Assembly: GCA_903838355.1 (NCBI GenBank)
Contig: CAILYC010000059.1
Span: 62,001-126,000 of the forward strand
Reading direction: 5' to 3'
Length of the DNA stretch: 64,000 nucleotides
Source of the DNA: an uncultured Burkholderiales bacterium
GTDB taxonomy: Bacteria; Pseudomonadota; Gammaproteobacteria; Burkholderiales; Burkholderiaceae_C
Made by a program: the position numbers and the translations under genes
Notes under the pieces: generated by a model
The model's database searches: none
What the model saw: only the letters and a program-made list of their open reading frames with translations
Told to the model about the DNA's origin: nothing
Shown here: positions 43,447 through 53,230 of the stretch, piece by piece
Position numbering within the stretch: position 1 is the stretch's first letter
Layout of the letters: the number at the start of each line of letters is the position of its first letter

Positions 43447-45828
43447 ATGACCTACTCTTTGCACACATTAAACAACGAAACAGACCCCGCTCCAGTCTTG
43501 CGGGGATTTAGACGTTTTACCCAAGAAATTGCGCTCACCTTGGGGTTTGTATTTTTGCTTTTTTGGCTCATCGCCTTGGTGAGCCACAACGTGCAAGACC
43601 CCGCTTGGACCACCTCAGGTGCTGGCGCTCATCTATTCAACTGGGGTGGTAAATTGGGAGCGTGGCTGAGCGACTTGAGCTTTTTCTTGTTTGGCTACTC
43701 GGTGATTTGGGCCTATGGGGCCGCCTTCATGAGTTGGCTCAGCGCCTTGATGGGCAAATTGCACGGTGAGTTGACGGGCCACGGTTTGTCGGCACAAGCG
43801 GCCCCAGCAAGCGCTCAAGATGAGGCAGAAGAACACGTTTGGATCGGCTCGAACTGGGCATTTTGGAGCGGTTTGGTTCTCCTCATGGTTTCGAGCTGTG
43901 CTTTGGAGTGGTCACGCCTGTATCGATTTGATGATTTGTTGCCTGGGCATTATGCCGGCGGTGTATTGGGTTACTTGAGTGGATCGACCGGTCTCAAGTG
44001 GTTGGGCTTCAATGGCTCGGGCTTGATCTTTGTCATCTTTATGATCGTGGGCTCGTCTTGGGCTTTTCGATTTTCATGGTTCAATGTGGCCGAGCATTTG
44101 GGCGCCCTGATGGATGACTGGCTACAAGCACGGCGTGAGAAAAGAGAAATGCAAGAGGATCTTGCCATGGGGCAGGCCGCAGTCAAAGAGCGAGAAGAGT
44201 TGACCGAGGAGCTGCATGAGCGCGAGGCAGAGGTTGAAATCGTCGCTCCGCAAAAGCTCATTTATGAGCCCGAGGTATTGGATGTTCCCAAAAGCAAGCG
44301 CGTCGCTCGCGAGCGACAAAAGCCGCTTTTTGCCGACTTGCCCGACTCCAACTTGCCCCAAGTTGACCTCTTGGACAGCACACCCACCCGACTCGACAGC
44401 GTCTCGCCTGAGACCTTGGAGATGACGAGTCGTTTGATTGAGAAAAAACTAAAAGATTTTGGTGTTGAGGTGAGGGTGGTGGCCGCCGCACCTGGCCCCG
44501 TCATCACGCGCTACGAGATTGAACCCGCCACGGGTGTCAAAGGCTCACAGGTGGTGAACTTGGCCAAAGATTTGGCCCGCTCCTTGAGCTTGGTGTCTAT
44601 TCGGGTGATTGAGACCATCCCCGGCAAAAACATCATGGCGCTTGAGTTGCCAAATGCGAGACGGCAGTCGATCAAATTGAGTGAAATTTTGGGCTCGCAG
44701 GTTTACAACGAAGCCAAATCCATGCTCACCTTGGGCCTAGGGAAAGACATCGTAGGCAACCCAGTGGTGGCAGACCTTGGCAAAATGCCCCATGTACTGG
44801 TGGCCGGTACCACGGGTTCTGGAAAATCGGTGGGGATCAATGCCATGATTTTGTCCTTGCTCTACAAGGCCGAAGCGCGCGATGTGCGTTTGCTCATGAT
44901 TGACCCCAAGATGCTGGAGATGTCGGTCTATGAAGGCATTCCGCATTTGTTGGCCCCTGTGGTCACCGACATGCGCCAAGCCGCGCATGCACTGAACTGG
45001 TGTGTGATCGAGATGGAGCGACGCTACAAACTCATGAGCAAATTGGGCGTTCGAAACTTGGCTGGCTACAACACCAAAATTGATGAAGCCGCTGAGCAAG
45101 AGAGCTTTATTTACAACCCCTTTAGTTTGACGCCAGACTCCCCCGAGCCCTTGAGCCGATTGCCCCATGTGGTGGTGGTGATCGATGAGTTGGCCGATTT
45201 GATGATGGTGGTGGGCAAGAAAATTGAGGAATTGATCGCGCGTCTTGCTCAAAAAGCGAGGGCTGCTGGGATGCATTTGATTTTGGCGACCCAGAGACCC
45301 AGTGTGGATGTGATCACGGGTCTCATCAAGGCCAATATTCCCACACGCATTGCTTTTCAAGTCAGCAGCAAAATTGATTCGCGCACGATTCTGGATCAAA
45401 TGGGCGCGGAGGCCTTGCTCGGGATGGGGGACATGCTCTACATGCACAGTGGTTCAGGCTATCCCGTGCGCGTTCACGGTGCCTTCGTGAGCGATGAAGA
45501 GGTTCACCGAGTGGTCAATTACTTGAAGACCCAAGGGTCACCCGACTACGTGGAGGGCATCTTGGAAGGTGGTGTGGTCGACGCTGAAACGGGAGAGATT
45601 GATCTTTTTGGAGATGGCAATTCAGAGAAGGACCCGCTTTATGATCAAGCGGTTGAGGTGGTCATGAAAAACAGAAAGGCCAGCATCTCCTTGGTGCAAC
45701 GACACTTAAAAATCGGCTACAACCGTGCTGCTCGATTGGTTGAAGATATGGAGCGCGCTGGACTCGTGGGCAGCATGAGTTCCAACGGTCAGCGTGAAAT
45801 TTTGGTGCCCGATCGCAATTCTGATTAG
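43447..45828 (+). CDS. ftsK: DNA translocase FtsK
   Basis: The septal DNA pump that clears chromosomes and activates XerCD at dif. The 793 residues comprise four N-terminal membrane spans (to about 210), a short acidic linker with a coiled coil (about 215-300), the alpha/beta motor with Walker [13 protein letters not shown] and LMIDPKMLE, and a C-terminal winged-helix gamma domain ([23 protein letters not shown]) that reads KOPS. ATG 43447 fits relatives (TYSLHTLN); an earlier GTG at 43420 is possible. The linker is short compared with E. coli. Confidence 0.96.
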   Translation: MTYSLHTLNNETDPAPVLRGFRRFTQEIALTLGFVFLLFWLIALVSHNVQDPAWTTSGAGAHLFNWGGKLGAWLSDLSFFLFGYSVIWAYGAAFMSWLSALMGKLHGELTGHGLSAQAAPASAQDEAEEHVWIGSNWAFWSGLVLLMVSSCALEWSRLYRFDDLLPGHYAGGVLGYLSGSTGLKWLGFNGSGLIFVIFMIVGSSWAFRFSWFNVAEHLGALMDDWLQARREKREMQEDLAMGQAAVKEREELTEELHEREAEVEIVAPQKLIYEPEVLDVPKSKRVARERQKPLFADLPDSNLPQVDLLDSTPTRLDSVSPETLEMTSRLIEKKLKDFGVEVRVVAAAPGPVITRYEIEPATGVKGSQVVNLAKDLARSLSLVSIRVIETIPGKNIMALELPNARRQSIKLSEILGSQVYNEAKSMLTLGLGKDIVGNPVVADLGKMPHVLVAGTTGSGKSVGINAMILSLLYKAEARDVRLLMIDPKMLEMSVYEGIPHLLAPVVTDMRQAAHALNWCVIEMERRYKLMSKLGVRNLAGYNTKIDEAAEQESFIYNPFSLTPDSPEPLSRLPHVVVVIDELADLMMVVGKKIEELIARLAQKARAAGMHLILATQRPSVDVITGLIKANIPTRIAFQVSSKIDSRTILDQMGAEALLGMGDMLYMHSGSGYPVRVHGAFVSDEEVHRVVNYLKTQGSPDYVEGILEGGVVDAETGEIDLFGDGNSEKDPLYDQAVEVVMKNRKASISLVQRHLKIGYNRAARLVEDMERAGLVGSMSSNGQREILVPDRNSD

Positions 45829-45930
45829 CTACAAGGCCGAGCCTTCAACGCAAATGGGTTTTTCCTCTTTCAATCATGGACACTTGCATTGAGTAATTTT
45901 TCCTCTTCTAACGCATTGGAAAGTGCGCAA

Positions 45931-46626
45931 ATGATTCAATCCTTGTGTGCCTTGCCTAGAGCCTCACGTCGAGCATGGGCTCGCTGCAGTTTGCTCTTGA
46001 CCTTGAGCTTTTTGGTGGCCTCAGCCCAGGCCGATTCCATTGAAGTCTTGGCAGCGTTTTTAAAAACGACACAAAGTGCACAGGCCAGTTTTGTTCAAAC
46101 GCTCAGCACGCCGGCAAGACCTGGTCGTGCCGCACGTCAAAAAAAATCAATCGGTCATTTCTCCTTTATTCGGCCCGAGCACTTTCGCTTTGATTATGAA
46201 AGCCCGTACGCCCAAAGCATCGTGGCCGATGGGCGCACTTTGTGGATTTATGACAAAGACATCGCCCAGGTCACGTCCAAGCCGTTGACGCCTGCTCTCC
46301 TCAATACACCCGCCGCCATCATTGCTTGGGCGCAAGATGTGAAGGCCTTGGCAAAAGTGTTTGTGCTTGAGGCAGAAGCTTCGCAAGCGGGCCTGGAGTG
46401 GGTCAAACTCACGCCAATTCAAAAAGAAGGCCCCATTCAATTTTTAAGAATAGGTTTACGCTCTACCCAGTCGGGTGTTTCTCTGGCAAGCTTGGTGATG
46501 AGAGACGCATTCAATCAAGACACATTGTTGGTTTTTGAAGACTTCATCTTCAACCCCAAGGGATTGACGCTTGAGAGTTTTGCCTTCAAACCTCCGTTGG
46601 GCGTCGAGGTCATCCAAGGTGAGTGA
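45931..46626 (+). CDS. lolA: Outer-membrane lipoprotein carrier protein LolA
   Basis: The periplasmic chaperone that takes lipoproteins from the LolCD machinery to the outer membrane. The 231 residues have a signal peptide (basic start, core about 19-33, cleavage near AQA), then VLAAFLKTTQSAQASFVQTL and the strand HFSFIRPEHFRFDYESPY typical of LolA. ATG 45931 is used; a TTG at 45889 would only lengthen the leader. It lies between ftsK and rarA, as in many proteobacteria, with rarA starting two bases after its stop. Confidence 0.92.
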   Translation: MIQSLCALPRASRRAWARCSLLLTLSFLVASAQADSIEVLAAFLKTTQSAQASFVQTLSTPARPGRAARQKKSIGHFSFIRPEHFRFDYESPYAQSIVADGRTLWIYDKDIAQVTSKPLTPALLNTPAAIIAWAQDVKALAKVFVLEAEASQAGLEWVKLTPIQKEGPIQFLRIGLRSTQSGVSLASLVMRDAFNQDTLLVFEDFIFNPKGLTLESFAFKPPLGVEVIQGE

Positions 46627-46627
46627 A

Positions 46628-47992
46628 ATGCAGTTTGAGCCATCTCTCGGCGCTCACGCGTTCAAGCCTGACCTCGATGACCGAGCTCCCTTGGCCGAGC
46701 GACTTCGTCCCAAGAGCCTGGGCGATGTGGTGGGGCAACAGCATTTGCTCTCAAGCGGCATGGCACTCAGGGTCGCTTTTGAATCGGGTACGCCCCACAG
46801 TTGTATTTTTTGGGGGCCTCCCGGGGTGGGTAAAACCACCTTGGCCAGACTCATGGCCAACGCCTTTGATGCACACTTTTTCATGATCAGCGCGGTCTTG
46901 GGAGGGGTCAAAGAGATCCGAGAGACTGTGCAGGCCGCCCAAGCGCTCAAGCAGCAAAATCCGCACAAGCGAAGTTTGATTTTTGTCGACGAGGTTCACC
47001 GCTTTAATAAATCTCAACAAGATGCCTTTTTACCGCATGTGGAGTCGGGCCTCTTGACCTTCATTGGTGCGACCACAGAAAACCCTTCCTTTGAGGTGAA
47101 TTCGGCACTGCTCTCTCGAGCCCAAGTCTATGTGCTGGAGTCTTTGAAATTTGATGAACTGCGAATCTTGTGGGGCCGTGCCAAGAGCGTGGTGGACTTG
47201 CCAGAACTCACGCCCGAAGCCATGGACAGGCTCGTGCATTACGCCGATGGGGATGCCCGGCGTTTTTTAAACACGGTTGAAATGATCCAGGTGGTGGCTG
47301 CAAAGGATCTGCAAAACAGTTCATCCACGCCCCCCAATGTCTGCGATTTGGCCTGGCTCGAGCGCGTTTTGGGTGAGCAACTTCGACGCCACGACAAAGG
47401 CGGGGAGCTGTTTTACGACACCATCAGTGCCTTGCACAAATCGGTTCGAGGCTCGGACCCCGATGCCGCCCTTTATTGGCTCATGCGCATGCTCAGTGCG
47501 GGAGTTGAGCCGCTCTATGTCGCACGCCGCTTGATCAGGATGGCCAGCGAAGACATCGGCTTGGCCGATCCTAGGGCCTTGACCTTGGCGCTCGAGGCGA
47601 CCCAAACCTTGGAGCGTTTGGGCACACCAGAGGGGGAGTTGACGCTTGCGCAATGCGTGATTTATTTGGCCTTGGCGCCCAAATCCAATGCGGTCTACAA
47701 AGCGTTCAAAGCCGCCAAGGCTTGGGTGGAGCAGGACTTGACCCGAGAGGTGCCCTTGCACTTGAGAAATGCGCCAACACAGTTGATGAAACAATTTGGG
47801 TATGGGCGAGAATATCGCTACGCGCACAATGAGCCTGATGCTTTTGTCGCGGGGGAGCATTATTTTCCAACGGACATGAAGGCCATGGTTTTTTACGAGC
47901 CCGTTGAGCGAGGCTTGGAGATCAAAATTGGTGAAAAACTCAAAAGCCTGCGGGCTTTGAATGAACAAGCCCACAAGCAAAAATCAAGCTAA
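46628..47992 (+). CDS. rarA: Replication-associated recombination protein A (MgsA)
   Basis: A clamp-loader-like AAA+ ATPase acting at stalled forks. The 454 residues show Walker A GPPGVGKT (63-70), Walker [10 protein letters not shown] (118-126), sensor 1 [12 protein letters not shown], and the C-terminal oligomerisation region with [17 protein letters not shown] and [12 protein letters not shown] 46628 follows the lolA stop by one base, indicating coupling. The length fits the family. Confidence 0.96.
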   Translation: MQFEPSLGAHAFKPDLDDRAPLAERLRPKSLGDVVGQQHLLSSGMALRVAFESGTPHSCIFWGPPGVGKTTLARLMANAFDAHFFMISAVLGGVKEIRETVQAAQALKQQNPHKRSLIFVDEVHRFNKSQQDAFLPHVESGLLTFIGATTENPSFEVNSALLSRAQVYVLESLKFDELRILWGRAKSVVDLPELTPEAMDRLVHYADGDARRFLNTVEMIQVVAAKDLQNSSSTPPNVCDLAWLERVLGEQLRRHDKGGELFYDTISALHKSVRGSDPDAALYWLMRMLSAGVEPLYVARRLIRMASEDIGLADPRALTLALEATQTLERLGTPEGELTLAQCVIYLALAPKSNAVYKAFKAAKAWVEQDLTREVPLHLRNAPTQLMKQFGYGREYRYAHNEPDAFVAGEHYFPTDMKAMVFYEPVERGLEIKIGEKLKSLRALNEQAHKQKSS

Positions 47993-48024
47993 GAATATAA
48001 GAGCAAGAATAGACACACGTCCTC

Positions 48025-48954
48025 ATGGATACACTGGTTCAACAAATCATCAACGGCTTGGTGCTCGGCAGTCTCTACGCACTCGTGGCATTGGGTTACA
48101 CCATGGTCTATGGCATTATCAATTTAATCAACTTTGCCCATGGTGAAGTGCTGATGGTGGGGGCAATGACGTGTTGGAGCGTGATGACGTTTTTGGCTGA
48201 AAACGTGCCACAGTTGGCGCCCGCTTGGGCCTTTGCGATGGGGCTCATTGCTGCGGCTTTTGTGTGCGTTCTTTTGAACGTGGCGATCGAAAAATTGGCC
48301 TATCGCCCGCTCAGAAATGCCCCTAAGTTGGCGCCCTTGATCACGGCCATTGGCGTCTCGATCTTGCTGCAAACACTGGCGATGATCATTTTTAAACCCA
48401 ATTACAAATCATTCCCCAATCCGATGCCCTCTGCACCCATGAATATTCTGGGTGCTGTGATCACGCCCACCCAAGTAATGATTTTGATCACGACTGCTTG
48501 CCTCTTGCTCATTCTCATGTGGGTGATTCATCGAACCCGTTTGGGCCGCGCCATGCGGGCCACATCGGAGAACGAACAGATGGCCAGTCTGATGGGGATT
48601 CAACCCGATCGGGTGATCTCGGCCACATTTGCCATCGGTGCGGTGCTCGCCAGTGTGGCTGGAGTCATGTGGGCTGCCAATTTTGGAACGGTGCACCACG
48701 CCATGGGCTTCTTGCCGGGGCTCAAAGCCTTTACAGCTGCGGTTTTGGGGGGCATCGGCAACTTGCCAGGCGCTGTGCTGGGTGGTCTTTGCCTGGGGTT
48801 GATCGAGTCCGTGGGCTCTGGTTATTTGGGGCCCTTGACGGGTGGGGTTCTTGGGTCTCAATACAGCGATATTTTTGCTTTTTTGGTTCTCATTGGGATG
48901 CTTACCTTGCGACCCTCGGGACTGTTGGGTGAACGTGTGGCACATAGGGCATGA
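48025..48954 (+). CDS. livH: Branched-chain amino acid ABC permease LivH
   Basis: A permease of the HAAT ABC family, 309 residues with about eight helices. The N-terminal NGLVLGSLYALVALGYTMVYG and INFAHGE block is diagnostic, and the EAA-like loop is RAMRATSENEQMASLMGI. Substrates of this class are branched-chain amino acids, amides or urea, and these cannot be told apart here. The next gene starts 12 bases on. The 32 bases ahead leave room for little more than a ribosome site, so the promoter may lie at the end of rarA. Confidence 0.94.
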   Translation: MDTLVQQIINGLVLGSLYALVALGYTMVYGIINLINFAHGEVLMVGAMTCWSVMTFLAENVPQLAPAWAFAMGLIAAAFVCVLLNVAIEKLAYRPLRNAPKLAPLITAIGVSILLQTLAMIIFKPNYKSFPNPMPSAPMNILGAVITPTQVMILITTACLLLILMWVIHRTRLGRAMRATSENEQMASLMGIQPDRVISATFAIGAVLASVAGVMWAANFGTVHHAMGFLPGLKAFTAAVLGGIGNLPGAVLGGLCLGLIESVGSGYLGPLTGGVLGSQYSDIFAFLVLIGMLTLRPSGLLGERVAHRA

Positions 48955-48966
48955 GGTGTTGAGCCG

Positions 48967-50037
48967 ATGAAGTCCCTCAACACCCATGCTCGAAGCCTTG
49001 TGTTGGCGCTGGTGCTCTTGCTGCTGCCTTTGGTGTTGCAACCCTTTGGCAACGCGTGGATTCGAATTGTGGACATGGCCTTGATCTATGTTTTGCTGGC
49101 CTTGGGGTTGAACATTGTGGTGGGTTTTGCGGGGTTATTGGACCTGGGTTTTGTTGCTTTTTTTGCCATCGGCGCCTATGCCTATGCGTTTCTTGCCTCA
49201 CCTCAATTGCTCGAATCGTGGGGCTGGCTGCAGCAGCATTTCCCTGACGGCTTGCACACCCCGTGGTGGTTGGTGATGCCCATCAGTATTGTCCTGACAG
49301 GGATTTTTGGGGTTCTTTTGGGTGCGCCCACATTAAAACTCAGGGGAGACTACTTGGCCATTGTGACCTTGGGGTTTGGCGAAATTATTCGAGTTTTCAT
49401 GAACAATTTGGATCAACCATTGAACATCACCAATGGCCCAAAAGGCATTGGAGCCATAGATCCGATACAAATTGCGGGACACTCATTGGCCAAAAAATTG
49501 GATTGGATGGGTTTGGAATTCAAAAGCGTGACCCTGTACTATTATTTGTTTTTGTGCACGGTGATTTTGGCGGTGGTGATTTGCCACAGATTGCAACATT
49601 CGCGTATTGGCCGTGCTTGGATGGCCATCCGAGAAGATGAGGTCGCAGCACAAGCCATGGGGCTCAACACCCGCAATTTAAAATTGTTGGCATTTTCTTT
49701 GGGGGCGACTTTTGGTGGTGTGGCGGGTTCATTTTTCGCGGCATTTCAACAATTCATTTCACCAGAATCCTTTGGATTGATGGAGTCGGTGATGGTGGTG
49801 GCCATGGTGGTGCTTGGTGGCGCAGGCCATCTTCCGGGCGTGATCTTGGGCGCCTTGTTGCTCGCCATCTTGCCCGAGGCCTTGCGCTATGTCGCAACAC
49901 CATTGCAAGATTTGAGTGGGGGGAGAATTGATGCGGCCATTTTGCGGCAACTCTTGATTGCACTTACCATGGTTTTGGCCATGCTTTGGCGACCCCAGGG
50001 CCTTTGGCCCAAGCACCCGCAAGGGGTGAAGACTTGA
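48967..50037 (+). CDS. livM: Branched-chain amino acid ABC permease LivM
   Basis: The second permease, 356 residues. Blocks YVLLALGLNIVVGFAGLLDLG, LRGDYLAIVTLGFGEIIR and the EAA-like AWMAIREDEVAAQAMG are typical of LivM. About ten helices are present. The stop lies four bases beyond the TTG start of livG. Confidence 0.95.
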   Translation: MKSLNTHARSLVLALVLLLLPLVLQPFGNAWIRIVDMALIYVLLALGLNIVVGFAGLLDLGFVAFFAIGAYAYAFLASPQLLESWGWLQQHFPDGLHTPWWLVMPISIVLTGIFGVLLGAPTLKLRGDYLAIVTLGFGEIIRVFMNNLDQPLNITNGPKGIGAIDPIQIAGHSLAKKLDWMGLEFKSVTLYYYLFLCTVILAVVICHRLQHSRIGRAWMAIREDEVAAQAMGLNTRNLKLLAFSLGATFGGVAGSFFAAFQQFISPESFGLMESVMVVAMVVLGGAGHLPGVILGALLLAILPEALRYVATPLQDLSGGRIDAAILRQLLIALTMVLAMLWRPQGLWPKHPQGVKT

Positions 50038-50816
50038 GCACAGCCGTGAGAGTTCTTCAGGTGAAGGGGGTGAGCAAGCGCTTTGGCGGTTTGCAGGCTC
50101 TCAAGGACGTCAACTTGAATATCCAGGCTGGGCAAATTTACGGTTTGATTGGCCCCAATGGGGCTGGCAAAACCACTTTTTTCAATGTGATTACAGGCTT
50201 GTATCCAGCTGACGCTGGTCAATTTCAATTGATGCAGCAGCCCTATGAGCCCAAGCACATTCACAAGGTGGTTCAATCTGGCATTGCTCGGACTTTTCAA
50301 AATATTCGACTCTTCAAGAGCATGAGTGTCTTGGAAAACGTCATGGTGGGTCAGCACATCAAAAGTCACGTCGGTCTTTGGGGTGCATTGTTCAAAACCC
50401 AAACCTTCATGGCTGAGGAGCGAGCCATCGTTGAAAAGGCCCAGTCGTATTTGAGTTATGTGGGCTTGGGGCACTTGGGGCCCGAGATGGCCAGCTCCTT
50501 GAGCTATGGCGATCAACGCCGTTTGGAAATTGCCAGGGCCTTGGCCACCGAACCACACTTGCTCGCATTGGATGAGCCCGCGGCTGGGATGAACGCCACT
50601 GAAAAACTGCAGCTTCAAGCCCTGATTCAAAAAATTCGAGAGGGTGGTCGATCGGTTCTTTTGATTGAGCACGATGTGCGCATGGTCATGGGCTTGTGCG
50701 ACCGAGTGAGTGTTTTGGATGAGGGACATTTGATATGCGAAGGTGAACCCCTGGAAGTCCAAAAAAATCCTCGGGTGATTGAGGCCTATTTGGGTCATGC
50801 GGGAGCCTCTATATGA
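50034..50816 (+). CDS. livG: Branched-chain amino acid ABC ATPase LivG
   Basis: A 260-residue ATPase. Walker A is GPNGAGKT, the signature LSYGDQRRLEIARA and Walker B LLALDEPAAGMN. I use the TTG at 50034, which overlaps the livM stop and has AGGGG seven bases ahead; the ATG at 49986 lies inside livM. It overlaps livF by ATGA. Confidence 0.94.
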   Translation: MSTAVRVLQVKGVSKRFGGLQALKDVNLNIQAGQIYGLIGPNGAGKTTFFNVITGLYPADAGQFQLMQQPYEPKHIHKVVQSGIARTFQNIRLFKSMSVLENVMVGQHIKSHVGLWGALFKTQTFMAEERAIVEKAQSYLSYVGLGHLGPEMASSLSYGDQRRLEIARALATEPHLLALDEPAAGMNATEKLQLQALIQKIREGGRSVLLIEHDVRMVMGLCDRVSVLDEGHLICEGEPLEVQKNPRVIEAYLGHAGASI

Positions 50817-51565
50817 ATGCGTTGCTGGGTGAGTCGCTGGATCCTTTGTGCGCCAACGCGATCTTGTGCCTCAAGGGTGTTCAAGTGAACTACGGGGGTA
50901 TTCAAGCCGTCAAAGGTCTTGACCTGGTTGTCAAGGCTGGAGAGTGCGTGAGTCTGATTGGCTCAAACGGGGCGGGTAAAACCACCACCTTGAAAGCAAT
51001 CACCTCACTCTTGCCGCTTCATGGGGGGGAAATTTTTTTTGATGGACGCAATACCCAAGATCTAAAAACATGGGATCTCGTGAGCCTGGGCATGGCCATG
51101 GTGCCTGAAGGGCGAGGCGTGTTCACACGCATGAGTGTGCTGGAAAATTTAAAAATGGGAGCCTACCTCAACACGAACGCCAAAGAAGTCTGCGCTGACT
51201 TGGAGGAAATCTTGGAATTGTTTCCCAAGTTAAAAAGTCGCCTGCATTTTTTGGCGGGCTATCTCTCAGGTGGTGAGCAACAAATGTTGGCCATGGGCAG
51301 GGCCTTGATGGCTAGACCAAAATTGCTCCTGCTCGATGAGCCCTCCATGGGTCTGTCCCCCATCATGGTGGATTTAATTTTTACTGTGATTGAAGATTTG
51401 TCCAAGTCCGGCATGTCCGTGCTATTGGTCGAACAAAACGCAGCACGGGCACTTGGCTTGGCACAACGCGCCTATGTCATGGAGTCCGGTCAGGTAAGCG
51501 TTGAAGGTCAAGCGCAAGCGTTGCTGCACAACCCTCAGGTCAGGGAGGCCTATTTGGGTCATTGA
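50813..51565 (+). CDS. livF: Branched-chain amino acid ABC ATPase LivF
   Basis: The second ATPase, 250 residues. Walker A GSNGAGKTTT, signature LSGGEQQMLAMGRAL and Walker B LLLLDEPSMGLSP match LivF. It starts in the stop of livG and ends the livHMGF run. No livJ/livK binding-protein gene is in the window, so the periplasmic partner must be elsewhere. A GCCGC-ATA-GCGGC hairpin lies about 40 bases after the stop but has no T run. Confidence 0.95.
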   Translation: MNALLGESLDPLCANAILCLKGVQVNYGGIQAVKGLDLVVKAGECVSLIGSNGAGKTTTLKAITSLLPLHGGEIFFDGRNTQDLKTWDLVSLGMAMVPEGRGVFTRMSVLENLKMGAYLNTNAKEVCADLEEILELFPKLKSRLHFLAGYLSGGEQQMLAMGRALMARPKLLLLDEPSMGLSPIMVDLIFTVIEDLSKSGMSVLLVEQNAARALGLAQRAYVMESGQVSVEGQAQALLHNPQVREAYLGH

Positions 51566-51742
51566 ACACCAAATGCACGCATTCCCCCTGCTTGGGCGAG
51601 CTGGCCGCATAGCGGCATGAAGGCGTGAGCCAAAGCTTCAGGAGCGGCTCTGGTGAAGGCTTTTGGTTTTGGCAAAACCCCGAGCCTGGGCCTTTGTGGC
51701 GGACTCACTGGGGGAGGAAAGAATGGTTTGACTTGAATTTGG

Positions 51743-51809
51743 GCTGCCTTATGCCCTTATGCCCTTATGCCCTTAAGTCCTTAGGAGCCTAGTAGCCTAG
51801 TAGCCTAGG
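51743..51809. repeat. Run of tandem octamers at the 3' end of the low-complexity gene
   Basis: GCTGCCTT, three ATGCCCTT, AAGTCCTT, AGG, then two AGCCTAGT and one AGCCTAGG. The stop codon of the minus-strand gene lies inside the last unit. The rest of the gap after livF (51566-51742) shows no gene. Confidence 0.9.
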
Positions 51810-52914
51810 CCGTCACATCAACCAAATTACCAGTGCTGGGACTGTCGGCCAGGTTTTGGCTGAATGTTGTTAAAAAACTGCCAAGCGAGGTCGATTGGGC
51901 ATTGCCCCCAAGAGCAGTGACCATTTGCTGATAACTCTCAGTCAGGCTGCCCAATGTGATTGGTGTTGTGTTGCTGGGGTTGGTTGGTGAGCTCGTGCTG
52001 GCGTCGGCTGGCGCCGCGGATGGTATCGCTGCCGCGCCATTTCCTGCACCGCTGTCGGAAGGGGTACCCGAGCCATTACCCGAGCCATTACTTGAGGAAT
52101 TACCCGAGCCATTACTTGAGGAATTGTCCAATCCCGATGAACTGCTGCCTGATAACACGCTTGCAGCCAAACTGGCCAGTAAAGAAGCAAGCCCCGTCGA
52201 GCTGGTGCTGGAGCTTGAATTGCTGGAACTGGTGGAACTGGTGGAACTGGTGCTCGAAGAAGACGCCACTGGGGCACTCTTGCCGCCCCCCCCGCCATGG
52301 TGTCCGCCATGGTGACCACCGGTTCTTTTTTGCGCTTCATTGGCCTTGGCCGTGGCATTGGCCATGGCTGTGCTGGCAGCCGCAGGTGCAGCAAGTTGTG
52401 CATTGGCCGATGTGCTGGTTGAGTTGGTGCTTTGAGCGCTGGTGGCGGCCAACAAATTTTGCATGAAGTTGTGGATGGCCGCTGCCGCTTGTGCGCTGGG
52501 AGTTGAAGGCGTTGATGAAGAACCACCGCCAGCCGCTTGCAAGCTTTGTGCAATGGTGTTGGTCAAGGCTTGGTTGGTGGCACTTAAATTGGTTGAGGCT
52601 GGGACTTGCGAGGTCGTCGGATTTTTTGATCCCCATTGGCTCAACTGTTGTTTGGCGGCAGATAAATTGCCGCTTTGCAAGGCTTGGCCCAATTGAGCCA
52701 TGGGGCTATTGGGGTTGAGTTGGTGCTGTCCCTGGGTTTGTGCGAGGGCGGCATAGGCTTGCTGCGCGGAGGACAAGTCGCCTGAGCTCACCGATTGGCG
52801 CAGACTCGACATGCTTTGCTGCTGTTGCTGCCACCTGGACATCATGTTTTGCTGCTGGACGCTTGAAGCGTATGACCCTGACATCGACAAAGCCATTTGC
52901 ATGCTCATATTCAT
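51805..52914 (-). CDS. Low-complexity Ser/Ala/Gly-rich protein of unknown function
   Basis: I do not recognise this gene. The 369-residue product has no signal peptide and almost no large hydrophobic or charged residues after the N terminus. Residues 1-45 are Met/Gln/Ser-rich. Two related helical motifs follow, SSGDLSSAQQAYAALAQ and QSGNLSAAKQQLSQW (about 45-95). Then come Ala/Ser/Thr linkers, a HHGGHHGGGGG patch (about 200-212), Ser/Thr and Asn/Gly/Ser tandem tetrapeptides (about 225-280), and a C-terminal helix ESYQQMVTALGGNAQST. ATG 52914 is preceded by GGAG. Reading is open throughout, so it is probably real and perhaps secreted or structural. Confidence 0.7.
   Translation of the reverse strand: MNMSMQMALSMSGSYASSVQQQNMMSRWQQQQQSMSSLRQSVSSGDLSSAQQAYAALAQTQGQHQLNPNSPMAQLGQALQSGNLSAAKQQLSQWGSKNPTTSQVPASTNLSATNQALTNTIAQSLQAAGGGSSSTPSTPSAQAAAAIHNFMQNLLAATSAQSTNSTSTSANAQLAAPAAASTAMANATAKANEAQKRTGGHHGGHHGGGGGKSAPVASSSSTSSTSSTSSSNSSSSTSSTGLASLLASLAASVLSGSSSSGLDNSSSNGSGNSSSNGSGNGSGTPSDSGAGNGAAAIPSAAPADASTSSPTNPSNTTPITLGSLTESYQQMVTALGGNAQSTSLGSFLTTFSQNLADSPSTGNLVDVTA
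52066..52125. repeat. 12-base in-frame tandem repeats (order A-A-B-A-B)
   Basis: Unit A ACCCGAGCCATT occurs three times and unit B ACTTGAGGAATT twice, head to tail, inside the low-complexity gene. On the coding strand they give NGSG and NSSS tetrapeptides. Copy number change keeps the frame. Confidence 0.95.
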
Positions 52915-52926
52915 TGATAGCTCCAA

Positions 52927-53230
52927 CCATTGATCAAACCCAACCCAAACAAAACAGCGATTTGCTATCAGAATGGTGGGCTTAACCTTGGATTCGGCCT
53001 GAACATGATTAAATGAAGTTCAAATGCAATCTTTACACTTATTTTTTTGTTCCTTCTTTGGGGTTTAACACCGCGGCATTGTTGAGGTAACGCAGGTTTA
53101 ATGTCGAGTGAATGTCAACTGAGTCCCAAGCGAGCGCCGAAATCACGCTTTTTATCGGGATGGTGCCCGGACTTGCGAAAAAAAGAAGAATGCTGAGGGT
53201 TGAGTGACCCCCGTGCTGAAAGCGCACTCG
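52927..53230. other. Intergenic region with no supported gene
   Basis: About 304 bases between the low-complexity gene and a Bug gene. Several AT-rich stretches occur (for example near 53030-53050), and a 62-codon frame at 53039-53227 has no family likeness and no ribosome site. Nothing else is seen. Confidence 0.4.

Noticed and set aside
53039-53227. 62-codon frame in the 53-kb gap
   Set aside because: No ribosome site, no recognised motif; composition does not stand out.
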